This document shows, piece by piece, positions 1 through 8,694 of a DNA stretch of 64,000 nt. The translations under genes and the position numbers were made by a program. Position 1 is the stretch's first letter. Each line of letters starts with the position of its first letter. Source of the stretch: JBKQHQ01 sp052148715 (GTDB lineage Bacteria > Pseudomonadota > Alphaproteobacteria > Rhizobiales > Xanthobacteraceae); contig JBKQHQ010000202.1 of the NCBI GenBank assembly GCA_052148715.1, positions 1 to 64,000 of the forward strand, in the 5' to 3' direction. The notes below the pieces were generated by a model. The model had not been told where the DNA came from, searched no databases, and was given only the letters and a program-made list of their open reading frames with translations.

Positions 1-1069
1 CCTTGACGATGTCGTCGTCCCACTTCACGGCCAGCGCCTTGGCCTTTTTGTCGATCAGGATTTCCAGGAAAGCGTAGAGGTTCTTGGCATAGAGCGCGGA
101 GGCCGATGCCGCGAGGCGGCCCGCGACATTGGTGTAGCCGATGATCTTGACGCCGTTGACCTCGGCGACCCGGCCTGGCTGCACGCCTTCCACATTGCCG
201 CCGCGCTCCGCCGCAAGATCGACGATCACCGAGCCGGCTTTCATCGAGGAGACCATCGCCTGCGAGATCAGGCGCGGCGCCGGGCGCCCGGGGATCAGCG
301 CCGTGGTGATGACGATGTCCTGCTTCTTGATGTGCTCGGCCACCAGCGCCGCCTGCTTCGCTTGGTATTCCTTCGACATTTCCTTGGCGTAGCCGGCCGC
401 CGTCTCGGCCTGCTTGAATTCCTCGTCCTCGACCGCCACGAACTTGGCGCCCAAGCTCTCGACCTGCTCCTTGGCCGCTGGCCGCACATCCGTGGCTGTG
501 ACAATCGCACCCAACCGTCGCGCGGTGGCAATCGCCTGCAGCCCGGCCACTCCGGCCCCCATGACGAAAACTTTCGTGGCCGGCACCGTGCCGGCCGCCG
601 TCATCATCATCGGGAAGGCGCGGCCGAACTCCGCCGCCGCATCGATCACCGCGCGATAGCCGGCTAGATTGGCTTGCGAAGACAGGACGTCCATAACCTG
701 TGCCCGCGTAATGCGCGGCATCAGCTCCATGGCGAAGGCGACGACGCCGGCATCGGCCATCGACTTGAGCGCCGCGTCGTGCCCGAAGGGGTCCATGATG
801 GCGATGACGAGCGCGCCACGCTTGTAGCTCTTCAGCTCCTCGTCCGCGGGCCTGCGAACCTTCAGTATAATGTCGGCGTTGGCGAGCGCATCGCGATCGA
901 CACTCGCACCCGCTGCCGCATAGTCCGCATCGAGTATGCCCGACTGCACGCCGGCTCCGGGCGCGACGGCTACATCGGCGCCGAGCGCAATCATTTTCTT
1001 CACGGTATCGGGGGTGGCAGCGACCCGCGGCTCGGCGGGATCGATCTCGGCGGGAATGGCGATCTTCAT
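1..1069 (-). CDS. pntA: NAD(P) transhydrogenase subunit alpha (partial, runs off left edge)
   Basis: NAD(H)-binding alpha subunit of the proton-translocating transhydrogenase, which makes NADPH from NADH at the inner membrane. About 356 residues are visible from the ATG at 1067-1069. The N-terminus reads MKIAIPAEIDPAEPRVAATP, typical of the alanine dehydrogenase/PntA fold. A dinucleotide-binding stretch VMGAGVAGLQAIATARRLG lies near residues 170-190, followed by TATDVRPAAKEQVESLGAKF. The conserved block DIVITTALIPGRPAPRLI comes later. The stop codon lies outside the window, so it cannot be seen whether this is the soluble-only alpha-1 form (about 380 residues, usual in alphaproteobacteria) or a longer form. 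Confidence 0.95.
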   Translation of the reverse strand, partial: MKIAIPAEIDPAEPRVAATPDTVKKMIALGADVAVAPGAGVQSGILDADYAAAGASVDRDALANADIILKVRRPADEELKSYKRGALVIAIMDPFGHDAALKSMADAGVVAFAMELMPRITRAQVMDVLSSQANLAGYRAVIDAAAEFGRAFPMMMTAAGTVPATKVFVMGAGVAGLQAIATARRLGAIVTATDVRPAAKEQVESLGAKFVAVEDEEFKQAETAAGYAKEMSKEYQAKQAALVAEHIKKQDIVITTALIPGRPAPRLISQAMVSSMKAGSVIVDLAAERGGNVEGVQPGRVAEVNGVKIIGYTNVAGRLAASASALYAKNLYAFLEILIDKKAKALAVKWDDDIVK

Positions 1070-1145
1070 GACGGCTCCCTTGAGGCGGCCGCAGCGAGCC
1101 GTTTACCACGCGCCTGCGTCGACAGGCGGTGCAGGGTCAAGTCGA

Positions 1146-1298
1146 TCAAACGAGGAAAATGGCCATCAGAATGAGCAGGACCGCGACGAAGCCGATGCCC
1201 CATTTCAGGAGCGTGGTGAACATCTTATAGGTATGTTCGTGCTCGGCGTAATCGTTGCCCGTGGCGGTGGCATACTCGACCGGACCGTGGTCGGCCAT
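1146..1298 (-). CDS. aa3-type cytochrome c oxidase subunit IV
   Basis: A 50-residue protein, start MADHGPVEYATATGNDYAEH, with one C-terminal transmembrane helix (about residues 28-49, WGIGFVAVLLILMAIFLV). This matches the small bacterial aa3 oxidase subunit IV family in length, the acidic His-containing N-terminus and the single helix. The ATG at 1296-1298 is chosen because a GGAGAG ribosome site sits just upstream and the family begins there; the longer reading frame to 1364 adds an unrelated extension. It lies 76 bp downstream of pntA on the same strand. The main oxidase genes are not in the window. Confidence 0.85.
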   Translation of the reverse strand: MADHGPVEYATATGNDYAEHEHTYKMFTTLLKWGIGFVAVLLILMAIFLV

Positions 1299-1943
1299 TT
1301 GCAACTCTCCGGTGATTGGCAAGCCCCAGTGGCGCGACTTAGCGCAATTGTGGCATGAGGGCAACCGGCCCCGTTGGCATTACAGGCAGCGATAACGAGA
1401 AGGCTCGTCCAGCTGAATTGCACGATGTAACCGCGCAGAAGGCCGCAGCGAAATCCACGGCAGGGAGCAAGCAAGCTCCCTGAGCGAAGAAGCCCCGCGG
1501 TTGAGCATGCGTCCACTTTGACGGTGCGCGCCGGCACCATTTCCCGATGAACCGCTAGCCGGCCATAAGCGCCGGTGTCGGGTCCGTTGCCGTAAAAGAG
1601 AGGCGGCAGTTCAAACGTGCTTCGAGGCTTTTCTAAACAAGAAGGCGGTCGTTCGATCGAGCGGCCTGACTTCGTTGGCATCGGTCGGACTTGCCCCGCA
1701 ACCCTCCTTCAAGCACGACGAGCCCGCTGGCGTCGCGGATGTCAAACTCACCGATCCGTCTCGGCGCCCGCGAGGCCGGCGGGCCGGCGCCGTGATGACG
1801 TAACAGGTATGTGGCACCGTTCATATTTACGTGAGGCGCAGGGTTACCTACCGCAGCGCTTTTGCGCTAATATCGGAGCGACCGATACAATAATAAGGTC
1901 GAGATACCCAGTAGCAGGCGCGATTGGAACGGCGACATTGACG
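1299..1943. other. Gene-free stretch before the sigma factor gene
   Basis: About 645 bp with no convincing gene on either strand; open frames here are unsupported. It should hold the promoters for the divergent oxidase subunit gene and sigma factor gene. Apart from the perfect hairpin at 1461-1482, nothing else was recognised. Confidence 0.5.
1461..1482. other. Perfect 8-bp inverted repeat (hairpin)
   Basis: CAGGGAGC and GCTCCCTG separated by 6 bases. There is no T-run on either side, so it is not a standard rho-independent terminator. It could be a protein-binding site or an RNA hairpin in a leader; no function is assigned. Confidence 0.4.
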
Positions 1944-2510
1944 GTGGACACGCTCGAGGTCGATCGACAACGGGGGGCGCTGATGGCCGCCGCCCAGGCC
2001 GGTGACCGGTCTGCCTACGAGCGCCTACTGCGCGATTGCATCCCCTTTATCGAGATGGTGGCGCGCCGCCAGGGGGTGCCGCTCGATCGCATCGACGACG
2101 TCGTCCAAGAGACGCTGCTATCCATTCATCGCGCGCGGCAAACCTACGAACCGGACCGCTCGTTCACGGCGTGGCTGCGAACCATCGCGCAGCGGCGGGC
2201 CATCGATGGGCTGCGTCGCCACGGCCGGACCGAGATGCGCGAAATCCATGCGCCGCTCGCCTACGAAAACTATGCCGATCCGGGGGACAGCCACGGCGAA
2301 GGGGCCGAGCGAACGGATGGCGCCGCGCGCGTCGGCCGGGCAGTAGCGACGTTGCCGCCGAGACAGCGCGAGGCGGTCCAACATATCGCGGTGCAGGGAC
2401 TATCATTGAGGGAAGCCGCATCAGCAACCGGGCGTACGGCGGGAGCGCTCAAGGTCAATCTGCATCGTGCGCTCAAAACGTTGCGCGCGCACCTGGGCGG
2501 CGAGGGATGA
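1944..2510 (+). CDS. ECF-like RNA polymerase sigma factor (SigF/NrsF type)
   Basis: Sigma-70 family factor of about 188 residues. Region 2 is seen in RIDDVVQETLLSIHRARQTY and in FTAWLRTIAQRRAIDGLRRH. Region 4 is seen in LPPRQREAVQHIAVQG followed by LSLREAASATGRTAGALKVN, the -35 recognition helix-turn-helix. The start is uncertain: TTG 1938, GTG 1944 and ATG 1983 are in frame. ATG 1983 has a G-rich site just upstream, but family members usually carry some residues before the LMAAAQAGD stretch, so GTG 1944 was chosen. The stop is 4 bp before the next gene, a DUF1109/NrsF-type membrane anti-sigma factor, so this is a sigma/anti-sigma operon. Confidence 0.85.
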   Translation: MDTLEVDRQRGALMAAAQAGDRSAYERLLRDCIPFIEMVARRQGVPLDRIDDVVQETLLSIHRARQTYEPDRSFTAWLRTIAQRRAIDGLRRHGRTEMREIHAPLAYENYADPGDSHGEGAERTDGAARVGRAVATLPPRQREAVQHIAVQGLSLREAASATGRTAGALKVNLHRALKTLRAHLGGEG

Positions 2511-2514
2511 GGCC

Positions 2515-3189
2515 ATGGTCGGCACCGAATCGACCGACCGATTGATTGCGGCGCTCGGCGCCGAATTGACGCCGGTCGGGCACCTTACGCCGCCTGCTCT
2601 GCGCGCCTTGGGCTGGCTCGCCGCGGTCGGTTTGATCGGCGCCGCGCTTGCAACCTTCGCGGATGTCAACGGCATGATCCGCCGGCTCGCGGCAACACCC
2701 GATCTGTGGCTTGCCGCCGGCGGGTCTTTGCTCACCGCAATCCTCGCGGCCGTCGCAGCCTTCGAGTTGAGCGTGCCCGATCGCAAGCCCGCCTGGGCGC
2801 TACTACCGCTGCCGGCCGCCGCGCTGTGGATCGGCGCCAGCGGGCTCGGCTGCTTGCGCGAATGGGTTGCTCCGGAGACCCAGCCGATTCCGCCCATGGA
2901 GCCCGCGAGCTGCCTGACGTTAATTCTCGGCCTGTCCGTGCCGCTGTCGTTTCTCTTGATCTTGATGCTCCGCCGCGGGTACTCGTTGCGGCCGAATCTG
3001 ACGGCGGTCGTTGCCGGCGTCGCCTGTGCCGCCGCCGCCGCGGCGCTCCTTAATTTCGTCCATTCTTACGACGCGACTGCGACTGACCTCGCCGCCCATG
3101 CCGTCGCTGTGGCGATCGTCATTGTGTTGAACAAGATACTTGGCGGACGCATCCTCTCGGGCAAGAAAGATGTCCCGGCGCCGGCGTGA
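2515..3189 (+). CDS. NrsF-like membrane anti-sigma factor (DUF1109)
   Basis: A 224-residue integral membrane protein with six hydrophobic segments by eye and the family's N-terminal signature TDRLIAALGAELTPVGHLTP. NrsF (negative regulator of SigF) in Caulobacter holds its cognate sigma factor at the inner membrane until metal or oxidative stress. The same role is inferred from adjacency to the sigma gene, whose stop lies 4 bp upstream. The ATG at 2515 restores the family N-terminus. Caulobacter NrsF senses through paired cysteines; the cysteines here (for example near ASGLGCLREW and EPASCLTL) are candidates, not proven sensors. Confidence 0.82.
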   Translation: MVGTESTDRLIAALGAELTPVGHLTPPALRALGWLAAVGLIGAALATFADVNGMIRRLAATPDLWLAAGGSLLTAILAAVAAFELSVPDRKPAWALLPLPAAALWIGASGLGCLREWVAPETQPIPPMEPASCLTLILGLSVPLSFLLILMLRRGYSLRPNLTAVVAGVACAAAAAALLNFVHSYDATATDLAAHAVAVAIVIVLNKILGGRILSGKKDVPAPA

Positions 3190-3233
3190 CAAGCGCAACC
3201 CATACGGCCCAAGAAACATGCCCGGGCATGCTC

Positions 3234-4631
3234 CTACGCGCCCCCCGAAGCATCCTCAAGCCCGGCAGCAACGAGCGCCGCCTGCTGGCGCTCTGCTACG
3301 GCTTTGACCGCGAACTTCTCGATCGCCTCGTTGAACAGCCGATAGAAGTTCAGCTCCGCCTGCAGGTGCAGAAACACCCCGCCCAGCCCAATTGCAGCGC
3401 GATCCATGAACACGAATTCACGCGGCACCGTGACCGGGCCTTGCTGCTTCAAGGCCTGGTGCACCCGGAAGGCCTCGCGCCGCCCGTATTCGGAGGGCTT
3501 GACTCCATCGGCGATCGTGCGGACCCGGTCGTCGAGCAGTGGGCCGTAGATGAAGCGCGCCCAGATATTGAGGATGTCGATCAGCTCGCGCGAGAGGCGG
3601 CGGAAACCCCAGGTCTCGTAGGCATGTACGATGAGCGTGTCATCGCCATTTTGCAGGCCGTGATAAAGATCGACGACCCCGCCGACGAAGCTCGGCGGAA
3701 AGACGCGTATGCAGCCGTAGTCGAGCAGATTGATCCCACCGGGCTCGCCGGCCTGGGGCCCGCCGGTCTCTTGGTCGAACACGGTGTAATTGCCGAGGTG
3801 CGGGTCGCCATGGATCACGCCGTAGCGGCTGAACGGAAACCACCAAGCCATGAACATCGCGGTGGCGATGCGGTTGCGAATTGCAAGCTCCGCGCTCTTG
3901 TGCTCGAGCAGGCGGCGGCCTTCGAGCCAGTCGAGGGTGAGGAGCCTCCCGGTCGACAGCGCGGGCCAAACACGGGGCACTCGAACGAGATCGATGTCGG
4001 CAAGGATCGTGCGGTACAGCGCGACGTGCTTGGCCTCTCGGTAGTAGTCGAGCTCCTCGCGTACGCGCGCGCCGATCTCCTTGGCAATCTCGGTGGTGTC
4101 GACCACCGGGTCCATGCGCCGATGGATGGCGAACAGCCATTGCAGCTGGTGCAGATCGGCCTCTACGGCCGACTGCATGTCCGGATATTGCAGCTTGCAG
4201 GCAAGCTCGGCGCCGTCGAGTGCGATCGCCCGGTGCACCTGGCCCAGCGAGGCGGCGGCGGCCGGATGGTGCTCGAAGCTGGCGAACTTCTTCTGCCAAT
4301 CGGCGCCGAGCTCGGCCATCATCCGCCGCTTCACGAAGGCCCAGCCCATCGGGGGCGCGTCACTCTGCAGCTTGGCGAGCTCGGCGGTGTATTCTGGCGG
4401 CAGCACGTCCGGAATAGTGGCCATCAGCTGCGCCACCTTCATGATCGGGCCCTTGAGACCGCCGAGCGCGGCCGCAAGCTCGGCGGCATTCCTGCCCCGA
4501 TCGTTGCCAAGGCCGAACAGCTGAGCGCCCGCTATGCGCGCCGCTACGCCCCCGACATTGGCGCCCACGCGCGCATAGCGCCGCGCGCGCGCGGAGAAAC
4601 GGTTGGCTTCGCGATCGGTGGGGCTCACCAT
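3234..4631 (-). CDS. ABC1/ADCK (UbiB-like) atypical kinase family protein
   Basis: About 465 residues of the ABC1 protein-kinase-like family, associated with ubiquinone biosynthesis or lipid homeostasis. Visible motifs in order: KGPIMKVAQLMA (KxGQ-like motif), AAASLGQVHRA (Ala-rich loop replacing the kinase Gly-rich loop), ACKLQYP (ATP-binding Lys), EELDYYREAKH, GVIHGDPHLGNY (catalytic loop) and LLDYGCIR (DFG equivalent). No transmembrane helix is evident at the C-terminus, unlike UbiB itself. The ATG at 4629-4631 is preferred to an upstream TTG at 4679. It converges on the NrsF gene with 44 bp between the stops; a 14-bp palindrome, catgcccgggcatg, lies in that gap. Confidence 0.88.
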   Translation of the reverse strand: MVSPTDREANRFSARARRYARVGANVGGVAARIAGAQLFGLGNDRGRNAAELAAALGGLKGPIMKVAQLMATIPDVLPPEYTAELAKLQSDAPPMGWAFVKRRMMAELGADWQKKFASFEHHPAAAASLGQVHRAIALDGAELACKLQYPDMQSAVEADLHQLQWLFAIHRRMDPVVDTTEIAKEIGARVREELDYYREAKHVALYRTILADIDLVRVPRVWPALSTGRLLTLDWLEGRRLLEHKSAELAIRNRIATAMFMAWWFPFSRYGVIHGDPHLGNYTVFDQETGGPQAGEPGGINLLDYGCIRVFPPSFVGGVVDLYHGLQNGDDTLIVHAYETWGFRRLSRELIDILNIWARFIYGPLLDDRVRTIADGVKPSEYGRREAFRVHQALKQQGPVTVPREFVFMDRAAIGLGGVFLHLQAELNFYRLFNEAIEKFAVKAVAERQQAALVAAGLEDASGGA

Positions 4632-4726
4632 GCAAGCAACATCATACAGTATTCTTTCATTGCCGGTGAAGTGAAGCAATCTCGAGTGCGCGACATGAGT
4701 TCGCCACGGGCCCCCCGAACTCGTGG

Positions 4727-6610
4727 CTAAACACGGCGGCGGGATTTGGTCGGGACGGGTTTATCATTTTCTGCATCGATCTCTTCCAATTCTCCGATCA
4801 ATCGTTCGATCACTGAAAGGCCGCCCTGCCAGAAAGCCGGATTGCGGGCGTCGAGACCGAAAGGCTTGAGCAGCTCGGCGTGATGCTTGGTCCCGCCGGC
4901 TGCCAGCATGTCAAGATAGCGCTCGGCAAAACCCTCGGCGGCCTTCTCGTAGACCGCGTAAAGTGAATTCACCAGGCAATCGCCGAACGCGTAGGCGTAG
5001 ACGTAAAACGGCGAATGAATGAAATGGGGAATGTAGGTCCACATGGTCTCGTAGCCCGGCCTGAGCTCGATGGCGGGGCCGAGGCTTTCCCGCTGAACCT
5101 CGAGCCAGATCTCGCCGATCCGCTCGGCAGTGAGCTCACCGTTGCGCCGCTCGAGGTGAATCTTGCGCTCGAAAGTGTAGAAAGCGATCTGGCGCACGAC
5201 CGTGTTGATCATATCCTCGGCCTTGCCGGCGAGCATGGCTTTGCGCTCTTTCCGGTCGGTCGTGCTCGCCAGCAATTTCTGAAAGGTCAGCATCTCCCCA
5301 AACACGCTCGCGGTCTCGGCAAGCGTTAGCGGCGTCGGCGCCATCAGCGCGCCATTCGGCGCCGCCAGCACCTGATGCACGCCGTGGCCGAGCTCATGCG
5401 CGAGCGTCATCACGTCGCGCGACTTTCCCTGGTAGTTGAGGAGGACATAAGGGTGCGCGGACGGCACGGTCGGATGCGAGAAAGCGCCGGGCGCCTTGCC
5501 GGGACGCACTGGCGCATCGATCCAGCGTTTGGCGAAAAACCGCTCCGCAATCTCGGCAAGCGTCGGGGAAAACTCGCCATACGCGGAGAGCACAGTGTCT
5601 TTGGCGTCGCGCCAGGGAATGATCCGGGTCTCGGTGTCCGGAAGCGGCGCGTTGCGGTCCCAGTGCGCAAGCCGCTTCTTGCCGAACCAGCGCGCCTTGA
5701 GCGCGTAGTAACGGTGCGAGAGCCGCGGATAGGCCGCATGCACAGCCGCGACCAGCGCCTCGACGACTTCGGGCTCCACCCGATTGGCGAGATGGCGTTG
5801 GCCGGCAACATCGGTGAACCCGCGCCAGCGATCGGAAATTTCTTTATCCTTGGCGAGCGTGTTGAGCGTCAGCGCGAAGAGCCGCACGTTCTCGCCAAGC
5901 GTCGCCGCCAGCGCCTCGGCGGCCCCCCTGCGCCGTTTCTCTGACGGATCCAGCAGCAGATTAAGCGTCGGCTCGATCGTGAGCCGCTTGTCCTCGACCT
6001 CGAAACGCAGGCCGGAAATCGTCTCGTCAAAAAGGCGATTCCAGGCCGAATAGCCGGTCACCGACTTCTCGTGAAACAGTTGCTCGATGCGATCCTCGAG
6101 CTGATAGGGTTTCTCCCTACGCAGGTCCTCAAGCCAGGGACGATAGTGCCCGAGCGCCGGATCTTGCATCGCCTTGTCGAGCATCGCGTCATCGATGCGG
6201 TTGAGCTCGAGGGTGAAGAACAACAGATGCGTCGAGGCGGTTGTGATGCGCTCCTGCACGTCGCCATAAAATTTGGTGCACACCGCGTCACTGGTATCGC
6301 CGGCGTAAACAAGGTGGGCGAAGGAAATGAGCCGGCCCAGCAAGTCCTCGATCGCCTCGTAACGCTTGACCGCGGCTGCAAGCGCCGCGCCCGCATCTTG
6401 CCCGCCGGTAAGGGTGGCCAATGTCCCCTTGTAGCTCTTCTCGAACGCGAGGCATTCGGCCTCCGCGGTGTCGAGATCACGCTTCACCTCAGGAGCCTCG
6501 ATCGCCGGATAGAGGTCGGCGAGATTCCATTCCGGCAACGGCCCGAGCGCCGCGTAGGCTTGGGGGGCTGTGGATCGCTTTACGGCGGTGCGGGGCGGAC
6601 GAGCGGGCAT
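4727..6610 (-). CDS. pepF: M3 family oligoendopeptidase F
   Basis: Cytoplasmic zinc metallopeptidase of 627 residues that cleaves oligopeptides. The zinc-binding HExxH motif is seen in VMTLAHELGHGVHQVLAAP, and the third ligand region in TLAETASVFGEMLTFQKLL. The N-terminal helical M3 domain begins at PEWNLADLYPAIEAPEVKRD. The GYETMWTYIPHF region near the C-terminus shapes the substrate site in this family. The ATG at 6608-6610 gives the family's usual length; an upstream extension to 6907 is low-complexity and unsupported. An AGGAC-like ribosome site lies upstream. It ends 95 bp before the kinase gene on the same strand. Confidence 0.92.
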   Translation of the reverse strand: MPARPPRTAVKRSTAPQAYAALGPLPEWNLADLYPAIEAPEVKRDLDTAEAECLAFEKSYKGTLATLTGGQDAGAALAAAVKRYEAIEDLLGRLISFAHLVYAGDTSDAVCTKFYGDVQERITTASTHLLFFTLELNRIDDAMLDKAMQDPALGHYRPWLEDLRREKPYQLEDRIEQLFHEKSVTGYSAWNRLFDETISGLRFEVEDKRLTIEPTLNLLLDPSEKRRRGAAEALAATLGENVRLFALTLNTLAKDKEISDRWRGFTDVAGQRHLANRVEPEVVEALVAAVHAAYPRLSHRYYALKARWFGKKRLAHWDRNAPLPDTETRIIPWRDAKDTVLSAYGEFSPTLAEIAERFFAKRWIDAPVRPGKAPGAFSHPTVPSAHPYVLLNYQGKSRDVMTLAHELGHGVHQVLAAPNGALMAPTPLTLAETASVFGEMLTFQKLLASTTDRKERKAMLAGKAEDMINTVVRQIAFYTFERKIHLERRNGELTAERIGEIWLEVQRESLGPAIELRPGYETMWTYIPHFIHSPFYVYAYAFGDCLVNSLYAVYEKAAEGFAERYLDMLAAGGTKHHAELLKPFGLDARNPAFWQGGLSVIERLIGELEEIDAENDKPVPTKSRRRV

Positions 6611-6996
6611 GTGAGGTCCTAAGGCTAGGCGAAACGTGGCGCATGCTCGGGGGTGCGCTTCAGCCGGCGGCCGGCGCAAGGTTAGAGGCAGATATGGGCG
6701 ACGATGGCTGGGATCAACCGCACCGCCCGCAGTCGGTGACAGTCGGTGCGAGCATCCGGGTCCCCGGTCGAGCGCGCAAAGTCGGGTGCCCCACCCGGAA
6801 ATGAGGACGGCCCAAGTCGGAACCGTCGAACGTGGACCGCGCAGGCTCCACGAATCGCTCGCGAGCTGGTTGCGCGGGACTGCCTTTCTGGCTCCGCGCC
6901 ATTGCAATGACAGGCATGGTCGGCATTTAACGGGCCGTTAAGGCTCACGGCCGCAATGTGCCCCAATTCGACACATCGCGTGCCGTCAGGGCAGTC
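6611..6996. other. Divergent intergenic region between pepF and the NtrC-family regulator
   Basis: 386 bp without a supported gene, between divergent start codons. It must carry both promoters. No clear sigma-54 element, operator or terminator was recognised. Confidence 0.5.
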
Positions 6997-8532
6997 ATGG
7001 CCGAGCGAATTCTCATTGTCGATGACGATCCGGTGCAGCGCCGGCTCATCGAGAACATGCTGCAGCGCTCGGGCTTCGAGGCTGTGCTTGCAGAAGGTGG
7101 CGAGGCCGCGGCCGCACTGCTCGCGAGCCCCGATGGCGCGCGGATCGATTGCGTCATTCTCGACCTCGTCATGCCCGATCTCGACGGGCTCGGCGTGCTC
7201 GCACGCATGCGCGACGCCGGTATATCGATCCCGGTAATCGTGCAGACCGCCCATGCCGGGATCGACAACGTCGTCTCGGCGATGCGCGCGGGCGCCATCG
7301 ATTTCGTCGTCAAGCCGGTGGGGGCCGAGCGGCTGCAGGTGTCGCTGCGCAACGCGCTCGCGACGCACGCGCTCGAAGGCGAGCTGCAGCGGATCAAGCG
7401 CAGCCGCGCCGGAACCTTGACGTTCCGCGACATCATCACCCGCAGCGCACGGATGCAGGACGTGCTGCGCACGGCCGGCAAGGCGGCCACTTCAGCGATC
7501 CCTGTGCTGATCGAAGGCGAATCCGGCGTTGGCAAGGAGCTGATCGCGCGCGCCATTCACGGCAGCGGCGAGCGGCGCGCCAAGCCGTTCGTCGCCGTGA
7601 ATTGCGGGGCTATTCCGGACAATCTCGTCGAATCGATCCTCTTCGGCCACGAGAAAGGTGCGTTCACGGGCGCGACCGATCGTCATGTCGGCAAGTTTGT
7701 CGAAGCCTCGGGGGGGACCTTATTTCTTGACGAAGTCGGGGAACTCCCGCCTGCCGCGCAGGTCAAGCTTTTGCGCGCGTTGCAGGAGAACGAGGTCGAG
7801 CCGGTCGGAGCGCGCCGTCCGGTCAGGGTAGACGTTAGGCTCATATCAGCGACAAACCGCAATCTCTCGGCCGATGTCACAGCTGGACGGTTCCGCGAGG
7901 ATCTTTTCTACAGGCTGCACGTCTTTCCGATCACGGTCCCGCCGCTGCGCGAACGTCCCGAAGATATTCCTGAGTTGGTGCGCCATTTCCTGGTCCGCTT
8001 TGCTGCGGAGGAGGGCAAAAGGATTCGCCTGATCAATGGCGCGGCTCTCGGATTGTTGGGCGGCTATTCGTGGCCCGGCAATGTTCGGCAACTGGAGAAC
8101 GCCGTATTCCGGGCGGTAGTCTTGGCCGAAGGCGATACGATCGGCGTGACCGAATTTCCGCAGATTGCGGCCGTTGTATCCCCGGATCGGGAGGATTTGG
8201 CCCCTGCGGCTGCGCTTGAGGCGGTTGAAACCGTGGTGACGCGGGATCTTCCACACGACGCCACGGTCGCGCGCTCCGAGCCCATCGTCCCGCACGCGCT
8301 GCCCTCCGCAACGGAATCGCTGAGGCTGCTGGATTCCGCCGGCGACATCCGCCCTCTGGACGAGATCGAGGGCGAGGTCATCCGTCTCGCCATTGCCCAC
8401 TATGATGGACAGATGTCTGAGGTCGCCCGCCGGTTGCGCATCGGTCGGTCAACCCTCTATCGGAAGCTCGACCAGCTCGGATTCGCCGAATCCATGCGTG
8501 GCTCATCCGCCGACTCCGTGGCCGTCGAGTAA
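6997..8532 (+). CDS. Sigma-54-dependent response regulator (NtrC family)
   Basis: Activator of 511 residues with three domains. The receiver domain (about 1-120) has the acidic pocket DDD at 9-11, phospho-acceptor D56, T84 and K107. The AAA+ domain (about 145-385) has Walker A GESGVGKE (174-181), the sigma-54 contact motif GAFTGA (221-226) and Walker B TLFLDE (241-246). A Fis-type helix-turn-helix follows in SEVARRLRIGRSTLYRKLDQ. ATG 6997 is chosen because the receiver domain starts there. No histidine kinase gene is adjacent. The gene precedes two cell-wall enzymes on the same strand, so envelope control is possible but is inference from position only. Confidence 0.93.
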   Translation: MAERILIVDDDPVQRRLIENMLQRSGFEAVLAEGGEAAAALLASPDGARIDCVILDLVMPDLDGLGVLARMRDAGISIPVIVQTAHAGIDNVVSAMRAGAIDFVVKPVGAERLQVSLRNALATHALEGELQRIKRSRAGTLTFRDIITRSARMQDVLRTAGKAATSAIPVLIEGESGVGKELIARAIHGSGERRAKPFVAVNCGAIPDNLVESILFGHEKGAFTGATDRHVGKFVEASGGTLFLDEVGELPPAAQVKLLRALQENEVEPVGARRPVRVDVRLISATNRNLSADVTAGRFREDLFYRLHVFPITVPPLRERPEDIPELVRHFLVRFAAEEGKRIRLINGAALGLLGGYSWPGNVRQLENAVFRAVVLAEGDTIGVTEFPQIAAVVSPDREDLAPAAALEAVETVVTRDLPHDATVARSEPIVPHALPSATESLRLLDSAGDIRPLDEIEGEVIRLAIAHYDGQMSEVARRLRIGRSTLYRKLDQLGFAESMRGSSADSVAVE

Positions 8533-8694
8533 CAGCGCAGCGAAATCCACAAAAAAACCAGCTCGGCCGTTGCCTCCGGTCACCAGATGCCCTCAAACTC
8601 TCCCTATAAATTGATGGCTGGCGCCGGTTCCTTGACCGCGCGAAAAGTAGTGCTTCGGTTTATCTAACCGTTATGGTCGCCGCGGGGAACTTTC

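Noticed and set aside
3217..3230. 14-bp palindrome between convergent genes
   Set aside because: No loop and no T-run; a self-complementary word this short in GC-rich DNA may be chance.
3186..4730. 514-codon plus-strand frame opposite the ABC1 kinase gene
   Set aside because: The minus-strand frame carries all kinase motifs; the plus-strand translation has no recognisable family.
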